Notes: generated by a model not told the origin, from the sequence alone. DNA of 64,000 nt from Bacteroides ilei (GCF_900128495.1 NZ_LT635801.1:1127997-1191996); one strand, 5' to 3'; shown: positions 52,307 to 61,356, numbered from the stretch's first letter. Made by a program: numbers and translations.

Positions 52307-53809
52307 ATGTTAAGAAAAATACGCATTGTACTGGCAGTTATCTTTTTTGTATTGATAACGCTTCTTTTCCTTGACTTTACAGGGACTGTACATACTTGGT
52401 TCGGGTGGATGGCGAAAATCCAGTTCCTTCCGGCGGTACTTGCCTTGAATGTCGGGGTAATCGTGTTTCTCGTGATCCTGACCTTGTTGTTGGGGAGGGT
52501 TTACTGTTCCGTCATTTGTCCGTTGGGCGTGTTTCAGGACGTTGTTTCCTGGCTGAGTGGCAGACGGAAAAAGAAAAAATTCCGTTTTTTCTATTCTCCT
52601 GCCGTCAATTGGCTGCGCTATGGCGTTTTTGCCATATTTGTAATCGCATTGTTGGCTGGGGTAGGTTCGCTGGTAGCTTTGTTGGCCCCTTATAGCTCAT
52701 ACGGTAGAATCGTTTCGAATCTGTTGTCTCCGCTCTATGCATGGGGAAACAATCTGTTGGCCTATTTTGCCGAACGTGCAGAAAGTTATGCTTTTTATGA
52801 AACTGAAGTGTGGATGAGAGGTCTTCCTACTTTCGTGATTGCAGTAGTTACATTGATTGTGGTAGTGGTTCTCGCATGGCGTAACGGACGTACTTATTGC
52901 AATACGATTTGTCCGGTCGGGACGGTCCTTGGATTCTTGTCGCGCTTTTCTGTGTTCCGTCCGGTTATCGATACCGACAAATGTAATAACTGTGGCGTGT
53001 GTTCCATGAAATGTAAGGCTGCGTGCATTGACGGAAAGAATCATAAAATAGACTATAGCCGGTGTGTATCCTGTATGGATTGTCTGGGGGCATGTAAGCA
53101 TCATGCAATCAGTTACCGGAGCCGTATGGGTAGCAAGCAACCGGAAGCATGTACAGCTGGCAGTGGAGACAAACCGGTAGACAATTCGAGAAGAACTTTC
53201 CTGGCTACAGCGACGGGAGTGGCTGCCGCTTCGGTTTTGAAGGCACAGGAAAAGAAGGTCGACGGTGGTCTGGCTACTATTGAGGACAAGCAGGTACCTC
53301 CGCGCGCTACACGTATTCTCCCTCCGGGAGCGTTGAGTGCACGTAATTTTGCGCAGCATTGTACGGCTTGCCAACTGTGTGTTTCAGCCTGTCCTAGCCA
53401 GGTTCTGCATCCGTCTCAGGATTTGATGACTCTGATGCAGCCGGAAATGTCGTACGAGCGGGGATATTGCCGTCCGGAATGTACGAAATGTTCGGAAGTA
53501 TGCCCTGCCGGTGCTATCCGTCCGATTACGAAGGCCGACAAATCGGCTATTCATATCGGTCATGCCGTATGGATACGCAAGAACTGTGTGGTGTTGACGG
53601 ATGATGTGGATTGCGGAAACTGTGCACGCCATTGTCCGGTGAATGCCATCCAGATGGTACCTTCGGTAGCTGATAATCCAGATTCCCGGAAGATACCGGT
53701 TGTCAATATTGAAAAATGTATCGGTTGCGGTGCATGTGAAAACCTTTGTCCGGCCCGTCCGTTCAGTGCCATTTATGTAGAAGGCCATGAAGTTCACCGG
53801 ATTAATTAA
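52307..53809 (+). CDS. Membrane polyferredoxin, NapH-NapG-like fusion with an internal twin-arginine motif
   Basis: This 500-residue protein joins two known modules. The N-terminal half (1-285) resembles NapH/CcoG-type quinol-linked ferredoxins: several membrane segments, CxxxCP loops (RVYCSVICPLG, RTYCNTICPVG) and two 4Fe-4S motifs (CNNCGVCSMKC, CVSCMDCLGAC). A twin-arginine motif SRRTFLATATG (R295, R296) then starts a second half like NapG/MauM, with four more ferredoxin motifs (CTACQLCVSAC, CTKCSEVC, CGNCARHC, CIGCGACENLC). It would move electrons from the quinone pool to the periplasm. It heads a tight operon that includes tatA and tatC. Confidence 0.88.
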   Translation: MLRKIRIVLAVIFFVLITLLFLDFTGTVHTWFGWMAKIQFLPAVLALNVGVIVFLVILTLLLGRVYCSVICPLGVFQDVVSWLSGRRKKKKFRFFYSPAVNWLRYGVFAIFVIALLAGVGSLVALLAPYSSYGRIVSNLLSPLYAWGNNLLAYFAERAESYAFYETEVWMRGLPTFVIAVVTLIVVVVLAWRNGRTYCNTICPVGTVLGFLSRFSVFRPVIDTDKCNNCGVCSMKCKAACIDGKNHKIDYSRCVSCMDCLGACKHHAISYRSRMGSKQPEACTAGSGDKPVDNSRRTFLATATGVAAASVLKAQEKKVDGGLATIEDKQVPPRATRILPPGALSARNFAQHCTACQLCVSACPSQVLHPSQDLMTLMQPEMSYERGYCRPECTKCSEVCPAGAIRPITKADKSAIHIGHAVWIRKNCVVLTDDVDCGNCARHCPVNAIQMVPSVADNPDSRKIPVVNIEKCIGCGACENLCPARPFSAIYVEGHEVHRIN

Positions 53810-53821
53810 AAGTTTTGAAGT

Positions 53822-55222
53822 ATGGAAAACAAGAATAAAAACAAAATAAACCGTCGCGATTTCATCAAGATTGTAGGTATCAGTACCGCGACGTTCTCTG
53901 GAATGATGTATGGTTGTAAACCGCGTGGAGAAAGTGATGACAAGGGGCCTACTACAGCTGCGAATGTTCCTACCGGTGAGATGACTTACCGTACTTCACC
54001 CACTACTGGTGACAAGGTTTCCATTTTGGGGTATGGCTGTATGCGCTGGCCAACCCTGCCGAGCCCTGCAGGCGACGGGAATGTCATCGACCAGGATGCG
54101 GTGAACGAACTGGTAGATTATGCCATAGCCCATGGCGTGAATTATTTCGATACGGCTCCTGTATATGTACAGGGATGGTCGGAAAGATCTACCGGAAACG
54201 CGTTGAAACGGCATCCGCGTGACAAATTTTTTGTCGCTACCAAAATGTCGAACATGCGGGCCTATTCCCGTGAAGAATCGTTGGCCATGTATCATAAATC
54301 ATTCAGAGAGCTACAGGTAGACTATATCGACTATTATCTTCTGCACTCGGTAGGCGGGGGAGACGGTATGGGTCTGTTGAAGAAACGTTTCTTCGATAAC
54401 GGTATGCTGGATTTCCTGATGGAGGAGCGTAAGGCTGGACGTATACGTAATCTGGGATTCTCCTATCATGGAGATATTAAAGTGTTCGATTATCTGCTTT
54501 CAATACACGATAAGGTGAAGTGGGATTTCGTGCAGATCCAGATGAATTATCTCGACTGGCATCATGCAAAGGAAATCAACAAGAGCAATACCAATGCCGA
54601 ATACCTGTATGGCGAGCTGCAGAAAAGAGGTATTCCAGCCATTATCATGGAACCGTTGCTGGGCGGACGTCTGTCGAATGTGCCCGACCATGTGATGGCA
54701 CATCTGAAGCAGCGTGAACCGGACAACAGTGTGGCATCATGGGCTTTCCGTTTTGCCGGTACGTATCCGGGAGTCTTGACTGTATTAAGCGGAATGACAT
54801 ACATGGAACATCTGCAGGACAACATCCGTACCTATTCTCCGCTGAAGCCGTTGACACAGGAGGATCTGGATTTTCTGGAAGGGACGGCCGACCTGATTGT
54901 GCAGTATCCTACGGTTCCGTGTAACGACTGTAAATACTGTATGCCTTGTCCGTATGGTATCGATATTCCGGCTATTCTGGTACATTATAATAAATGTGTG
55001 AATGAAGGGAATGTATCCAACACTCAAGGGGATGAAAACTACAAGGAGGCCCGTAGGGCATTTTTGGTGGGTTATGACCGTAGTGTTCCTAAGTTGCGTC
55101 AGGCAAGCCATTGTATCGGGTGCAACCAATGTTCTCCTGAATGTCCGCAAGGTATCGATATACCGAAAGAGCTGCATAAGATTGATGCATATGTAGAAAA
55201 GTTGAAGCAGGGTACCTTATGA
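53822..55222 (+). CDS. Tat-exported aldo/keto reductase with C-terminal ferredoxin motifs
   Basis: This 466-residue protein begins with a twin-arginine signal (NRRDFIKIVG, R11-R12), whose hydrophobic part ends in MMYGC and may be a lipoprotein Cys. The aldo/keto reductase barrel follows (about 60-390, with FDTAPVYVQG and the catalytic YDTAP-like region), then two ferredoxin motifs (CNDCKYCMPCP, CIGCNQCSPEC). Export with bound Fe-S clusters would need the Tat pathway encoded downstream. The substrate is unknown. It starts 12 bp after the polyferredoxin gene. Confidence 0.9.
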   Translation: MENKNKNKINRRDFIKIVGISTATFSGMMYGCKPRGESDDKGPTTAANVPTGEMTYRTSPTTGDKVSILGYGCMRWPTLPSPAGDGNVIDQDAVNELVDYAIAHGVNYFDTAPVYVQGWSERSTGNALKRHPRDKFFVATKMSNMRAYSREESLAMYHKSFRELQVDYIDYYLLHSVGGGDGMGLLKKRFFDNGMLDFLMEERKAGRIRNLGFSYHGDIKVFDYLLSIHDKVKWDFVQIQMNYLDWHHAKEINKSNTNAEYLYGELQKRGIPAIIMEPLLGGRLSNVPDHVMAHLKQREPDNSVASWAFRFAGTYPGVLTVLSGMTYMEHLQDNIRTYSPLKPLTQEDLDFLEGTADLIVQYPTVPCNDCKYCMPCPYGIDIPAILVHYNKCVNEGNVSNTQGDENYKEARRAFLVGYDRSVPKLRQASHCIGCNQCSPECPQGIDIPKELHKIDAYVEKLKQGTL

Positions 55223-55641
55223 TGGATGAACTTGTACGGACGCTTCATGAGTATGGCTATACCTTGGTGTTGAAGACGGCCCGGGGGGATATACAGACCT
55301 TTACAGGCCGGGGAGTTTCCGACCTGTTCCGGATGGTCAAGGAGAAGACCGGGATACTGGAAGGAGCCATGGTGGCCGACAAAGTGGTTGGCAAGGGTGC
55401 GGCAGCTCTGATGATTCTGGGTGGTGTGGCCGAACTGCATGCCGATGTGCTCAGTGAAGCGGCCCGGAATCTGCTTGATGATTCGGAGGTGGAATATAGC
55501 TTTGATGAATTGGTGCCGAAGATATGGAACCGTACCCATACCGGAGGATGTCCTGTTGAGAATCTATGCAAGGATGCCCTTACGGCCGCTGCCTGTTTCC
55601 CGCTGATTGAAAAGTTTGTGGAATCAATGAGGCAGAAATGA
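55219..55641 (+). CDS. DUF1893 protein
   Basis: This 140-residue cytoplasmic protein belongs to DUF1893, a small family of unknown function with a conserved DKVVGKGAAALMILGGV core. It also has a short C-terminal tail with two Cys (GGCPVENLCKDA). Its ATG overlaps the stop codon of the reductase gene (ATGA), so it is translationally coupled and probably acts with it. Confidence 0.85.
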   Translation: MMDELVRTLHEYGYTLVLKTARGDIQTFTGRGVSDLFRMVKEKTGILEGAMVADKVVGKGAAALMILGGVAELHADVLSEAARNLLDDSEVEYSFDELVPKIWNRTHTGGCPVENLCKDALTAAACFPLIEKFVESMRQK

Positions 55642-55682
55642 TGAAAGAATGATATTATTTGTGACTTATAACAATTTGTAAA

Positions 55683-56192
55683 ATGGAAAATAGTGTAAAA
55701 CTTTATTCGTTGTCTTACCGTAATGTAATGACGTATGCAACGGCCCTGCTGTTCGTGCTGGGAAATATTGTCATGCCGCAACTGTTTCATCTTGTCCCTC
55801 AGGGAGGGGTGACTTGGTTGCCTATCTATTTCTTTACTTTGGTAGGAGCTTATAAATATGGATGGAAAGTTGGTCTGTTGACGGCTGTCCTGTCGCCGCT
55901 GGTCAATTCTTTCCTGTTCGGTATGCCGGCTTTGCCGGTCTTACCGGCTATTTTGGTAAAGTCGGTCCTGCTGGCTGCCGGAGCCGGGTATGCGGCCCGC
56001 CGTTTCAAGAAAGTGTCTTTGTTGCTTTTCTTGTCGGTTGTGCTTTTCTATCAAGTATTCGGAACAATGGCTGAATGGGCTATGAGCGGTAGTTTCTATG
56101 CTGCCCTTCAGGATTTCCGTATCGGTATTCCAGGTATCCTGCTGCAGATTTTCGGAGGATATCTGTTTGTGAAATATTTAATACGCAATTGA
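55683..56192 (+). CDS. ECF transporter S component
   Basis: This 169-residue protein has six membrane segments and the substrate-binding (S) fold of energy-coupling-factor transporters: the opening SYRNVMTYATALLFVLGNI, then YFFTLVGAYKYGWKVGLLTAVLSPLVN. S components bind a vitamin or cofactor, and the A/T module usually lies elsewhere in the genome; none is seen here. Its place in this operon suggests uptake of a cofactor for the redox proteins, which is inference. The substrate cannot be read. Confidence 0.8.
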   Translation: MENSVKLYSLSYRNVMTYATALLFVLGNIVMPQLFHLVPQGGVTWLPIYFFTLVGAYKYGWKVGLLTAVLSPLVNSFLFGMPALPVLPAILVKSVLLAAGAGYAARRFKKVSLLLFLSVVLFYQVFGTMAEWAMSGSFYAALQDFRIGIPGILLQIFGGYLFVKYLIRN

Positions 56193-56194
56193 TT

Positions 56195-56386
56195 ATGTTT
56201 GGAATAGGAACACAGGAGCTTTTAATCATCGTCTTGATCATATTGATTCTCTTCGGCGGGAAAAAAATTCCGGAACTCATGAAGGGGTTAGGCAAAGGTG
56301 TGCGTAGCTTCAAGGACGGGATGAACGGGATAGAGAACGAAGCGAAGAAGGAAGAAAAACAGGACGCTGAAGGGAAAAAGGACTGA
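56195..56386 (+). CDS. tatA: Twin-arginine translocase subunit TatA
   Basis: This 63-residue protein has a single N-terminal membrane helix (QELLIIVLIILILFG), the hinge FGGKKIPELM and an amphipathic helix (GLGKGVRSFKDGM), followed by a charged tail. It forms the Tat pore. ATG 56195 gives MFGIGTQ. No separate TatB is present, so this may be a minimal TatAC system. tatC starts 4 bp after its stop codon. Confidence 0.93.
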   Translation: MFGIGTQELLIIVLIILILFGGKKIPELMKGLGKGVRSFKDGMNGIENEAKKEEKQDAEGKKD

Positions 56387-56390
56387 GCAT

Positions 56391-57197
56391 ATGGTACAAG
56401 GGGAAGAGAAACAGGAAGAGGCCATGTCGTTTTGGGAACATCTGGATGTATTGAGAGGCTCTCTTGTCCGGATGGTACTGGTAACGGTAATATGTGGCTT
56501 GATAGCCTTTTTATTTAAGGATGAGGTCTTTTCCATCATTCTGGCTCCCAAATACGATGATTTCATTGTGTATAGGTTGTTCGACCGGATAAGTAAAGGG
56601 CTGACAGGGACAGGTACATCCCACTTTTCGGTCCAGTTGGTCAATACCGGACTTGCGCAACAGTTTATCATACACATGAAGACATCCGTATATGTGGGGT
56701 TATTGTTCGCTTCCCCTTATATCCTTTACCTTCTGTTCCGTTTTGTTTCGCCGGCTTTGTATGCCGACGAACGCAAGTATTCGGTCCGGGTGGTGACCTG
56801 GGGATATGTGATGTTTCTGTTAGGGGTATTGTTGAGCTATTTTCTGATATTTCCGTTGACTTTCCGCTTTTTGGGAACGTATCAGGTAAGTGAGGATGTT
56901 ACCAACCTGATAACGCTGGACTCCTATATGAGTACCTTGATGACGTTGAATCTGGCCATGGGCATTATTTTCGAATTGCCTCTGTTATGCTGGCTGTTGG
57001 CAAAACTGGGCCTTCTGAAGGCCGGACTCATGAAACGTTTCCGCAAACAGGCTTTTGTGGCAATCCTTGTCGTTGCCGCAATCATTACCCCTACATCCGA
57101 TGCCTTTACCATGCTGGTGGTAGCGTTGCCGGTATGGTTGCTGTATGAAGCAAGTATTTTGATCGTGAAGCATGCATACAGGGAAAAAGTGTTTTAA
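56391..57197 (+). CDS. tatC: Twin-arginine translocase subunit TatC
   Basis: This 268-residue protein has six membrane segments and is the receptor for twin-arginine signals. The conserved N-terminal SFWEHLDVLRGSLVRM and the periplasmic F-x-x-PALYADERKY loop are diagnostic. It is the last gene of the redox/Tat operon, directly downstream of two twin-arginine proteins. Its TAA overlaps the stop of the convergent DUF4112 gene within TTTTAAAA, leaving no space for a terminator. Confidence 0.95.
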   Translation: MVQGEEKQEEAMSFWEHLDVLRGSLVRMVLVTVICGLIAFLFKDEVFSIILAPKYDDFIVYRLFDRISKGLTGTGTSHFSVQLVNTGLAQQFIIHMKTSVYVGLLFASPYILYLLFRFVSPALYADERKYSVRVVTWGYVMFLLGVLLSYFLIFPLTFRFLGTYQVSEDVTNLITLDSYMSTLMTLNLAMGIIFELPLLCWLLAKLGLLKAGLMKRFRKQAFVAILVVAAIITPTSDAFTMLVVALPVWLLYEASILIVKHAYREKVF

Positions 57198-57688
57198 AAC
57201 AGCCGCAGCAGCCATTCATAGAGAGAACTGCCGGCTCCTGCCAACAGTTGCCATAGCCAATGGACCAGTTGGAACATGGCGTAGATAAGCATGCAGAAAA
57301 CCACAATCATTACAGAAAAATAAAGTGCTTTACGGTTTATGTCTTTCTTGATATCTTCATCTCCTTCAACGAAACCTACAATCAGACGGTAATTCTTTTT
57401 ATAAGCTTTGTTGAATACATCGATAATGTCGCCTATATAGAATGGAATCATGCCGGTAAGCCAGTCTATAAGCATATTGTAGATAATGGCCAGTGTCAGA
57501 GGTATGGAATGAAGTTTGAATAGTGACAGGTAGATATAGGGTAGTGAAAAGAGTGTAGGGACGGCATCGCCGAATCCTGGAAAGATGAAGCCGATAATCG
57601 GGTCAAGAAACCAGTCGTCCATACTTTTTTTCAGGTAATAAACTATCTTATATGAGATAGATGACTTGATGTTTTCTTTTTCATTCAT
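57194..57688 (-). CDS. DUF4112 membrane protein
   Basis: This 164-residue protein matches DUF4112: MDDWFLDPIIGFIFPGFGDA, then SLPYIYLSLFKLHSIPLTL and DWLTGMIPFYIGDIIDVFNK, with a membrane segment near 120-145. Function is unknown. Two near -7 boxes (TATCTTTA at 57706-57713 and 57724-57731, reverse strand) lie upstream. Its stop codon overlaps that of tatC. Confidence 0.88.
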   Translation of the reverse strand: MNEKENIKSSISYKIVYYLKKSMDDWFLDPIIGFIFPGFGDAVPTLFSLPYIYLSLFKLHSIPLTLAIIYNMLIDWLTGMIPFYIGDIIDVFNKAYKKNYRLIVGFVEGDEDIKKDINRKALYFSVMIVVFCMLIYAMFQLVHWLWQLLAGAGSSLYEWLLRLF

Positions 57689-57826
57689 GATGTTTTATGT
57701 TAGAATAAAGATAGAAATCCAGTTAAAGATAATGCGGATTTTGTAAAAACACGTCATATTTTTTATTTATTATGCCTTTGGGAAAACATTTTGTTCTTTT
57801 GGTGTATGAATTGCCGGAAGAAGAAG

Positions 57827-57834
57827 TAAATTTG
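57827..57834 (+). promoter_or_regulatory. -7 element for the BART-type transporter gene
   Basis: TAAATTTG matches TAnnTTTG, 28 bp upstream of the ATG at 57863. Confidence 0.6.
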
Positions 57835-57862
57835 CACCGGTTTTTAATTACTGGAAAAGGAA

Positions 57863-58825
57863 ATGGGTGTTATTAGATTTCTTAAGAACTGGACTTTACC
57901 TATAGCCATGTTGGCGGGGGTGATAGCGTATTTTGTTTATGTGAATATTCCTGGCCTTGGTTTTACCCGTCCGTTCGTAAACAGGGCGGTCGACATTATC
58001 CAGCCGTTATTGATTTTTTCCATGTTGTTCCTTACGTTCTGTAAGGTGAACCTGAAGGATTTGCATTTCTGCAAATGGCATCTGTGGTTATTGTTGTTTC
58101 AGGCGCTTTCGTTTATCATATTGGCCATGATATTGATATTGTTGCCGCATAGTGGCCTGAGGGTAGTACTGGAAGGTGCCATGATTTGCCTGATCTGTCC
58201 TACCGCCACAGCCGGGGCAGTGATAACCAAGAAGCTGGGGGGTAATGCCGGCAGTCTGACTACCTATACAATTTTCATCAATCTGGTGACATCCTTGTTG
58301 GTTCCGGCTCTTATTCCCTTTGTACATCCGCATCCGGAAATGTCGGCTTTCAATTCGTTTGTCCTCATTATAGGAAAGGTATTTCCCTTGCTGCTGCTGC
58401 CTTTCGTGGCCGCTGTTTTGCTACGGTATATTTTTCCGAAACTTCATGCGAAGATTTCGGAGTATCATGAACTTTCCTTTTATCTGTGGGCTGTGGCGCT
58501 GGCTTTGGCCATAGCCGTTACGGTAAAAAGTATTGTACACAGTGAAGTGTCCTTTTACACGGAGCTGGGACTGGCGGTGGTATCACTGGTTTGTTGCGGA
58601 CTGCAATTCTTTATCGGTCGGAAGATAGGCCGGCACTATCAGGATCCGATCAGTGCGGGGCAGTCCCTCGGGCAGAAGAATACGGTACTTGCCATCTGGA
58701 TGGGATATACGTTCTTCACTCCGATTACAGCCATTGCAGGAGGTTTTTATAGCGTATGGCACAATATAGTCAATTCCTACCAGTTGTATGAGGCACGGAA
58801 AAAGGATGAAAAAATGGCGCACTGA
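57863..58825 (+). CDS. BASS/BART-superfamily membrane transporter
   Basis: This 320-residue protein has about ten membrane segments. Its CPTATAGAVITKKLGGNAGS segment and C-terminal LGQKNTVLAIWMGYTFFTPI recall the discontinuous helices of bile acid:sodium symporters, but it is divergent from the BASS protein at 50.7 kb. Substrate unknown. It is convergent with hcpR, with only 13 bp between stop codons. Confidence 0.75.
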   Translation: MGVIRFLKNWTLPIAMLAGVIAYFVYVNIPGLGFTRPFVNRAVDIIQPLLIFSMLFLTFCKVNLKDLHFCKWHLWLLLFQALSFIILAMILILLPHSGLRVVLEGAMICLICPTATAGAVITKKLGGNAGSLTTYTIFINLVTSLLVPALIPFVHPHPEMSAFNSFVLIIGKVFPLLLLPFVAAVLLRYIFPKLHAKISEYHELSFYLWAVALALAIAVTVKSIVHSEVSFYTELGLAVVSLVCCGLQFFIGRKIGRHYQDPISAGQSLGQKNTVLAIWMGYTFFTPITAIAGGFYSVWHNIVNSYQLYEARKKDEKMAH

Positions 58826-58838
58826 TTGATTCGGTGCG

Positions 58839-59462
58839 CTAGTCGTTTATGTGGATTTCTTTTCCTTCCATCCTGATTCTGCCTTCATTGTTCAGTTCCG
58901 ACAGGGCTCTGGCTAGGGAGGGGCGGGCTACACCAAGAATGAAAGCCACTTCCTGTTGGTTTGAAATACGTTTATTGACCTGCAGATAGTTCAGCAGACG
59001 TGATTTGAGGCTTTGAAGTGCAAATTCGTTGAGCTTCCTGCTGAGAAACAGGCTCCGGTCGGAAATGAGTCCGATAAAGTTTTTCATTACAGACGGAGTT
59101 TCATGCATAAAATCCAGAAAACGGTTTTTGTCCATAATGAATACGTCACAGTCGGAAATGGCCTCTACATTTACCGGAAATCGGTTTTCGGAAGCGTAGA
59201 TGAAGGCTGGAGCCAAGACGTCGGGAGCGTTGATGACGTCGATTGTCAGCTGTTTCCCTTCCGCATTTTCCATCTGGGCACGGACGGTGCCTGTACATAA
59301 TATATAGAGAGAACGGCATACGTCACCCTGGCGTGCAATGTATTCCCGGCTTTTATATTTCCGTAGGCTGTTGGGGGCTTTATGAAGAAGTTGTTCTGCC
59401 TCAGCTTCGGTTACTTGGCCGAATAACGGAAGCCGTACAAGTTGTTGTGCTGTCATCATCAT
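58839..59462 (-). CDS. hcpR: Crp/Fnr-family regulator (HcpR type)
   Basis: This protein of about 207 residues has an N-terminal cyclic-nucleotide-binding-type sensor barrel (about 15-130, [20 protein letters not shown]) and a C-terminal winged helix ([20 protein letters not shown] as recognition helix). It lacks the Fe-S cysteines of true FNR. In Porphyromonas the divergent hcp gene is regulated by such a protein (HcpR) in response to nitrosative stress; the same arrangement here supports that name. Three consecutive ATGs (59462, 59459, 59456) are possible starts. Confidence 0.85.
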   Translation of the reverse strand: MMMTAQQLVRLPLFGQVTEAEAEQLLHKAPNSLRKYKSREYIARQGDVCRSLYILCTGTVRAQMENAEGKQLTIDVINAPDVLAPAFIYASENRFPVNVEAISDCDVFIMDKNRFLDFMHETPSVMKNFIGLISDRSLFLSRKLNEFALQSLKSRLLNYLQVNKRISNQQEVAFILGVARPSLARALSELNNEGRIRMEGKEIHIND

Positions 59463-59485
59463 TTTAACTATTATTTGGAGATAAG

Positions 59486-59501
59486 TGTAACATTCGTTAC
59501 A
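59486..59501. promoter_or_regulatory. HcpR-type operator
   Basis: TGTAAC-ATTC-GTTACA is a perfect 16-bp palindrome in the divergent region. Its centre is about 43 bp upstream of the expected hcp start, the class II activator position, and 24-30 bp upstream of hcpR, allowing autoregulation. Confidence 0.72.
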
Positions 59502-59522
59502 GATACTGGAAAGACATTTATC

Positions 59523-59530
59523 CATCTTTG
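59523..59530 (+). promoter_or_regulatory. Candidate -7 element for hcp
   Basis: CATCTTTG matches TAnnTTTG at 7 of 8 positions. A weak promoter of this kind fits activator dependence. It puts the transcription start near 59537, too close for a start codon at 59541. Confidence 0.5.
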
Positions 59531-59567
59531 CACAAACTTAATGAAAAATCAATTATTAATGAATGGT

Positions 59568-61220
59568 ATGGAAGGAAATATGTTCTGTTTTCAGTGTCAG
59601 GAAGCCGCTAAAGGTACAGGTTGCATCTTGAAAGGTGTATGTGGGAAAAACGCTGCTACAGCCCGTTACATGGATCTGTTGCTTTTTGTTGTAAGAGGAG
59701 TTGCCGTTATGGCCGACAGCTTGCGCAGACATCATGTAGGAGTACGTGAAGAAGTGGACCGATATGTGACCGATGCTTTGTTTTCAACGATAACCAATGC
59801 AAACTTTGATGATGCAAGTATTCTGGAACGTGTGGAAAGAGGTATACGTTTACGTGATATGTTGAAAGAGGATGCCCGGATACAGGGTGTGGAATTACCC
59901 GAGGTCGATGAGTTGGAATGGGAAGGGACACGTGATTCGTTCGAGACGAAGGCCCTTGAAGTGGGAGTATTGAGAGAGACGGATGCCGATTTGCGCTCTT
60001 TGAAGGAGCTGGCGGTATACGGACTGAAAGGTATGGCCGCCTATCATGAGCATGCTATGAGACTGGGTTTCAATGATCCGGAAATCCATGCTTTCATGCA
60101 GAATGTTCTGGCTGAGGTTGCCTTCGACAGGTTAAATATTGAAGAATGGATCCAGCTGGTTCTGCGTGTAGGGAATGTAGGTGTCCAGGTTATGGCTCTG
60201 CTCGACAAGGCCAATACCAGCCGTTACGGTAATCCGGAAATAACAAAGGTAAATATTGGAGTAGGCCCCCGTCCGGGTATATTGATCAGCGGTCATGATT
60301 TGCACGACATTGAAGACCTGCTGAAGCAGACAGAAGGTACTGGAGTGGATGTGTATACACACAGTGAAATGCTTCCGGCACATTATTATCCGGCATTCAA
60401 GAAGTATAAACATTTTATTGGTAATTATGGGAATGCATGGTGGAAACAGCGGGAAGAATTCGCTTCGTTCAACGGACCGGTTGTCTTTACGACCAACTGC
60501 ATTGTTCCTCCGTTGGAAAACGCTCCGTATAAAGACCGTATGTTTACTTCAAATTCAACAGGATATCCCGGGTGCAGACATATAAAGACCGGAGCTGACG
60601 GACATAAGGATTATTCGGAGGTGATAGCGTTGGCCCGAACCTGCCAGCCGCCGGTAGAGATTGAGACCGGTGAGATAATAGGCGGATTTGCGCATAACCA
60701 GGTTCTTCAGCTGGCCGATGCTGTAGTCGGTGCAGTAAAAAGCGGGGCCATCCGTAAATTTGTAGTGATGGCCGGGTGTGACGGCCGCATGAAAAGCCGT
60801 GAATACTATACTGATTTTGCGAGATCTCTGCCTGAAGGTACGGTTATACTGACTGCGGGTTGTGCCAAGTACAAGTATAACAAGTTGCCATTGGGAGACA
60901 TAGCCGGCATTCCCCGTGTACTTGACGCCGGACAATGTAACGACAGTTATTCATTGGCGTTGATTGCCTTGAAACTGAAGGAAGTCTTTGAGTTGGATGA
61001 CATCAACGATCTTCCCATTGTATATAACATCGCATGGTATGAACAGAAGGCGGTTATCGTACTGCTGGCTCTTTTGAGTTTGGGTGTCAAGAATATCCAT
61101 CTGGGACCTACATTGCCGGCATTCCTTTCGCCTAATGTGGTGAAAGTGCTTTCCGACACGTTCGGTATCGGGGGAATAACGACCGTTGACAATGATCTGA
61201 AACGTTTCGGCCTGGTATGA
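59568..61220 (+). CDS. hcp: Hybrid cluster protein (hydroxylamine reductase)
   Basis: This 550-residue protein contains the hybrid Fe-S-O cluster and acts as a nitric oxide or hydroxylamine reductase in nitrosative-stress defence. N-terminal cluster cysteines are C7, C10, C19 and C25 ([17 protein letters not shown]). Hybrid-cluster ligands are visible in [30 protein letters not shown] and the C-terminal [11 protein letters not shown] and [17 protein letters not shown] 59568 gives the usual 550-residue length; upstream ATGs at 59541 and 59559 would sit on or next to the transcription start. It is monocistronic with a terminator. Confidence 0.95.
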   Translation: MEGNMFCFQCQEAAKGTGCILKGVCGKNAATARYMDLLLFVVRGVAVMADSLRRHHVGVREEVDRYVTDALFSTITNANFDDASILERVERGIRLRDMLKEDARIQGVELPEVDELEWEGTRDSFETKALEVGVLRETDADLRSLKELAVYGLKGMAAYHEHAMRLGFNDPEIHAFMQNVLAEVAFDRLNIEEWIQLVLRVGNVGVQVMALLDKANTSRYGNPEITKVNIGVGPRPGILISGHDLHDIEDLLKQTEGTGVDVYTHSEMLPAHYYPAFKKYKHFIGNYGNAWWKQREEFASFNGPVVFTTNCIVPPLENAPYKDRMFTSNSTGYPGCRHIKTGADGHKDYSEVIALARTCQPPVEIETGEIIGGFAHNQVLQLADAVVGAVKSGAIRKFVVMAGCDGRMKSREYYTDFARSLPEGTVILTAGCAKYKYNKLPLGDIAGIPRVLDAGQCNDSYSLALIALKLKEVFELDDINDLPIVYNIAWYEQKAVIVLLALLSLGVKNIHLGPTLPAFLSPNVVKVLSDTFGIGGITTVDNDLKRFGLV

Positions 61221-61245
61221 TGACATAGCCGGCTGCAGTTGTCCG

Positions 61246-61283
61246 AATCCGTTGGAACTTATTTTGTTTCCGACGGATTTTTT
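61246..61283 (+). terminator. Terminator of hcp
   Basis: AATCCGTTGGAA (61246-61257) pairs with TTCCGACGGATT (61268-61279, one G-T pair) and is followed by T residues. Confidence 0.85.
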
Positions 61284-61316
61284 TACATCAAGTGATGAAA
61301 GATGGGAGGGAATGTT

Positions 61317-61324
61317 TATCTTTG
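61317..61324 (+). promoter_or_regulatory. -7 element for the MaoC gene
   Basis: TATCTTTG matches TAnnTTTG, 32 bp upstream of the ATG at 61357. Confidence 0.6.
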
Positions 61325-61356
61325 CTTAAATTTAATGACAGTTTAAAAGAAGGTTT

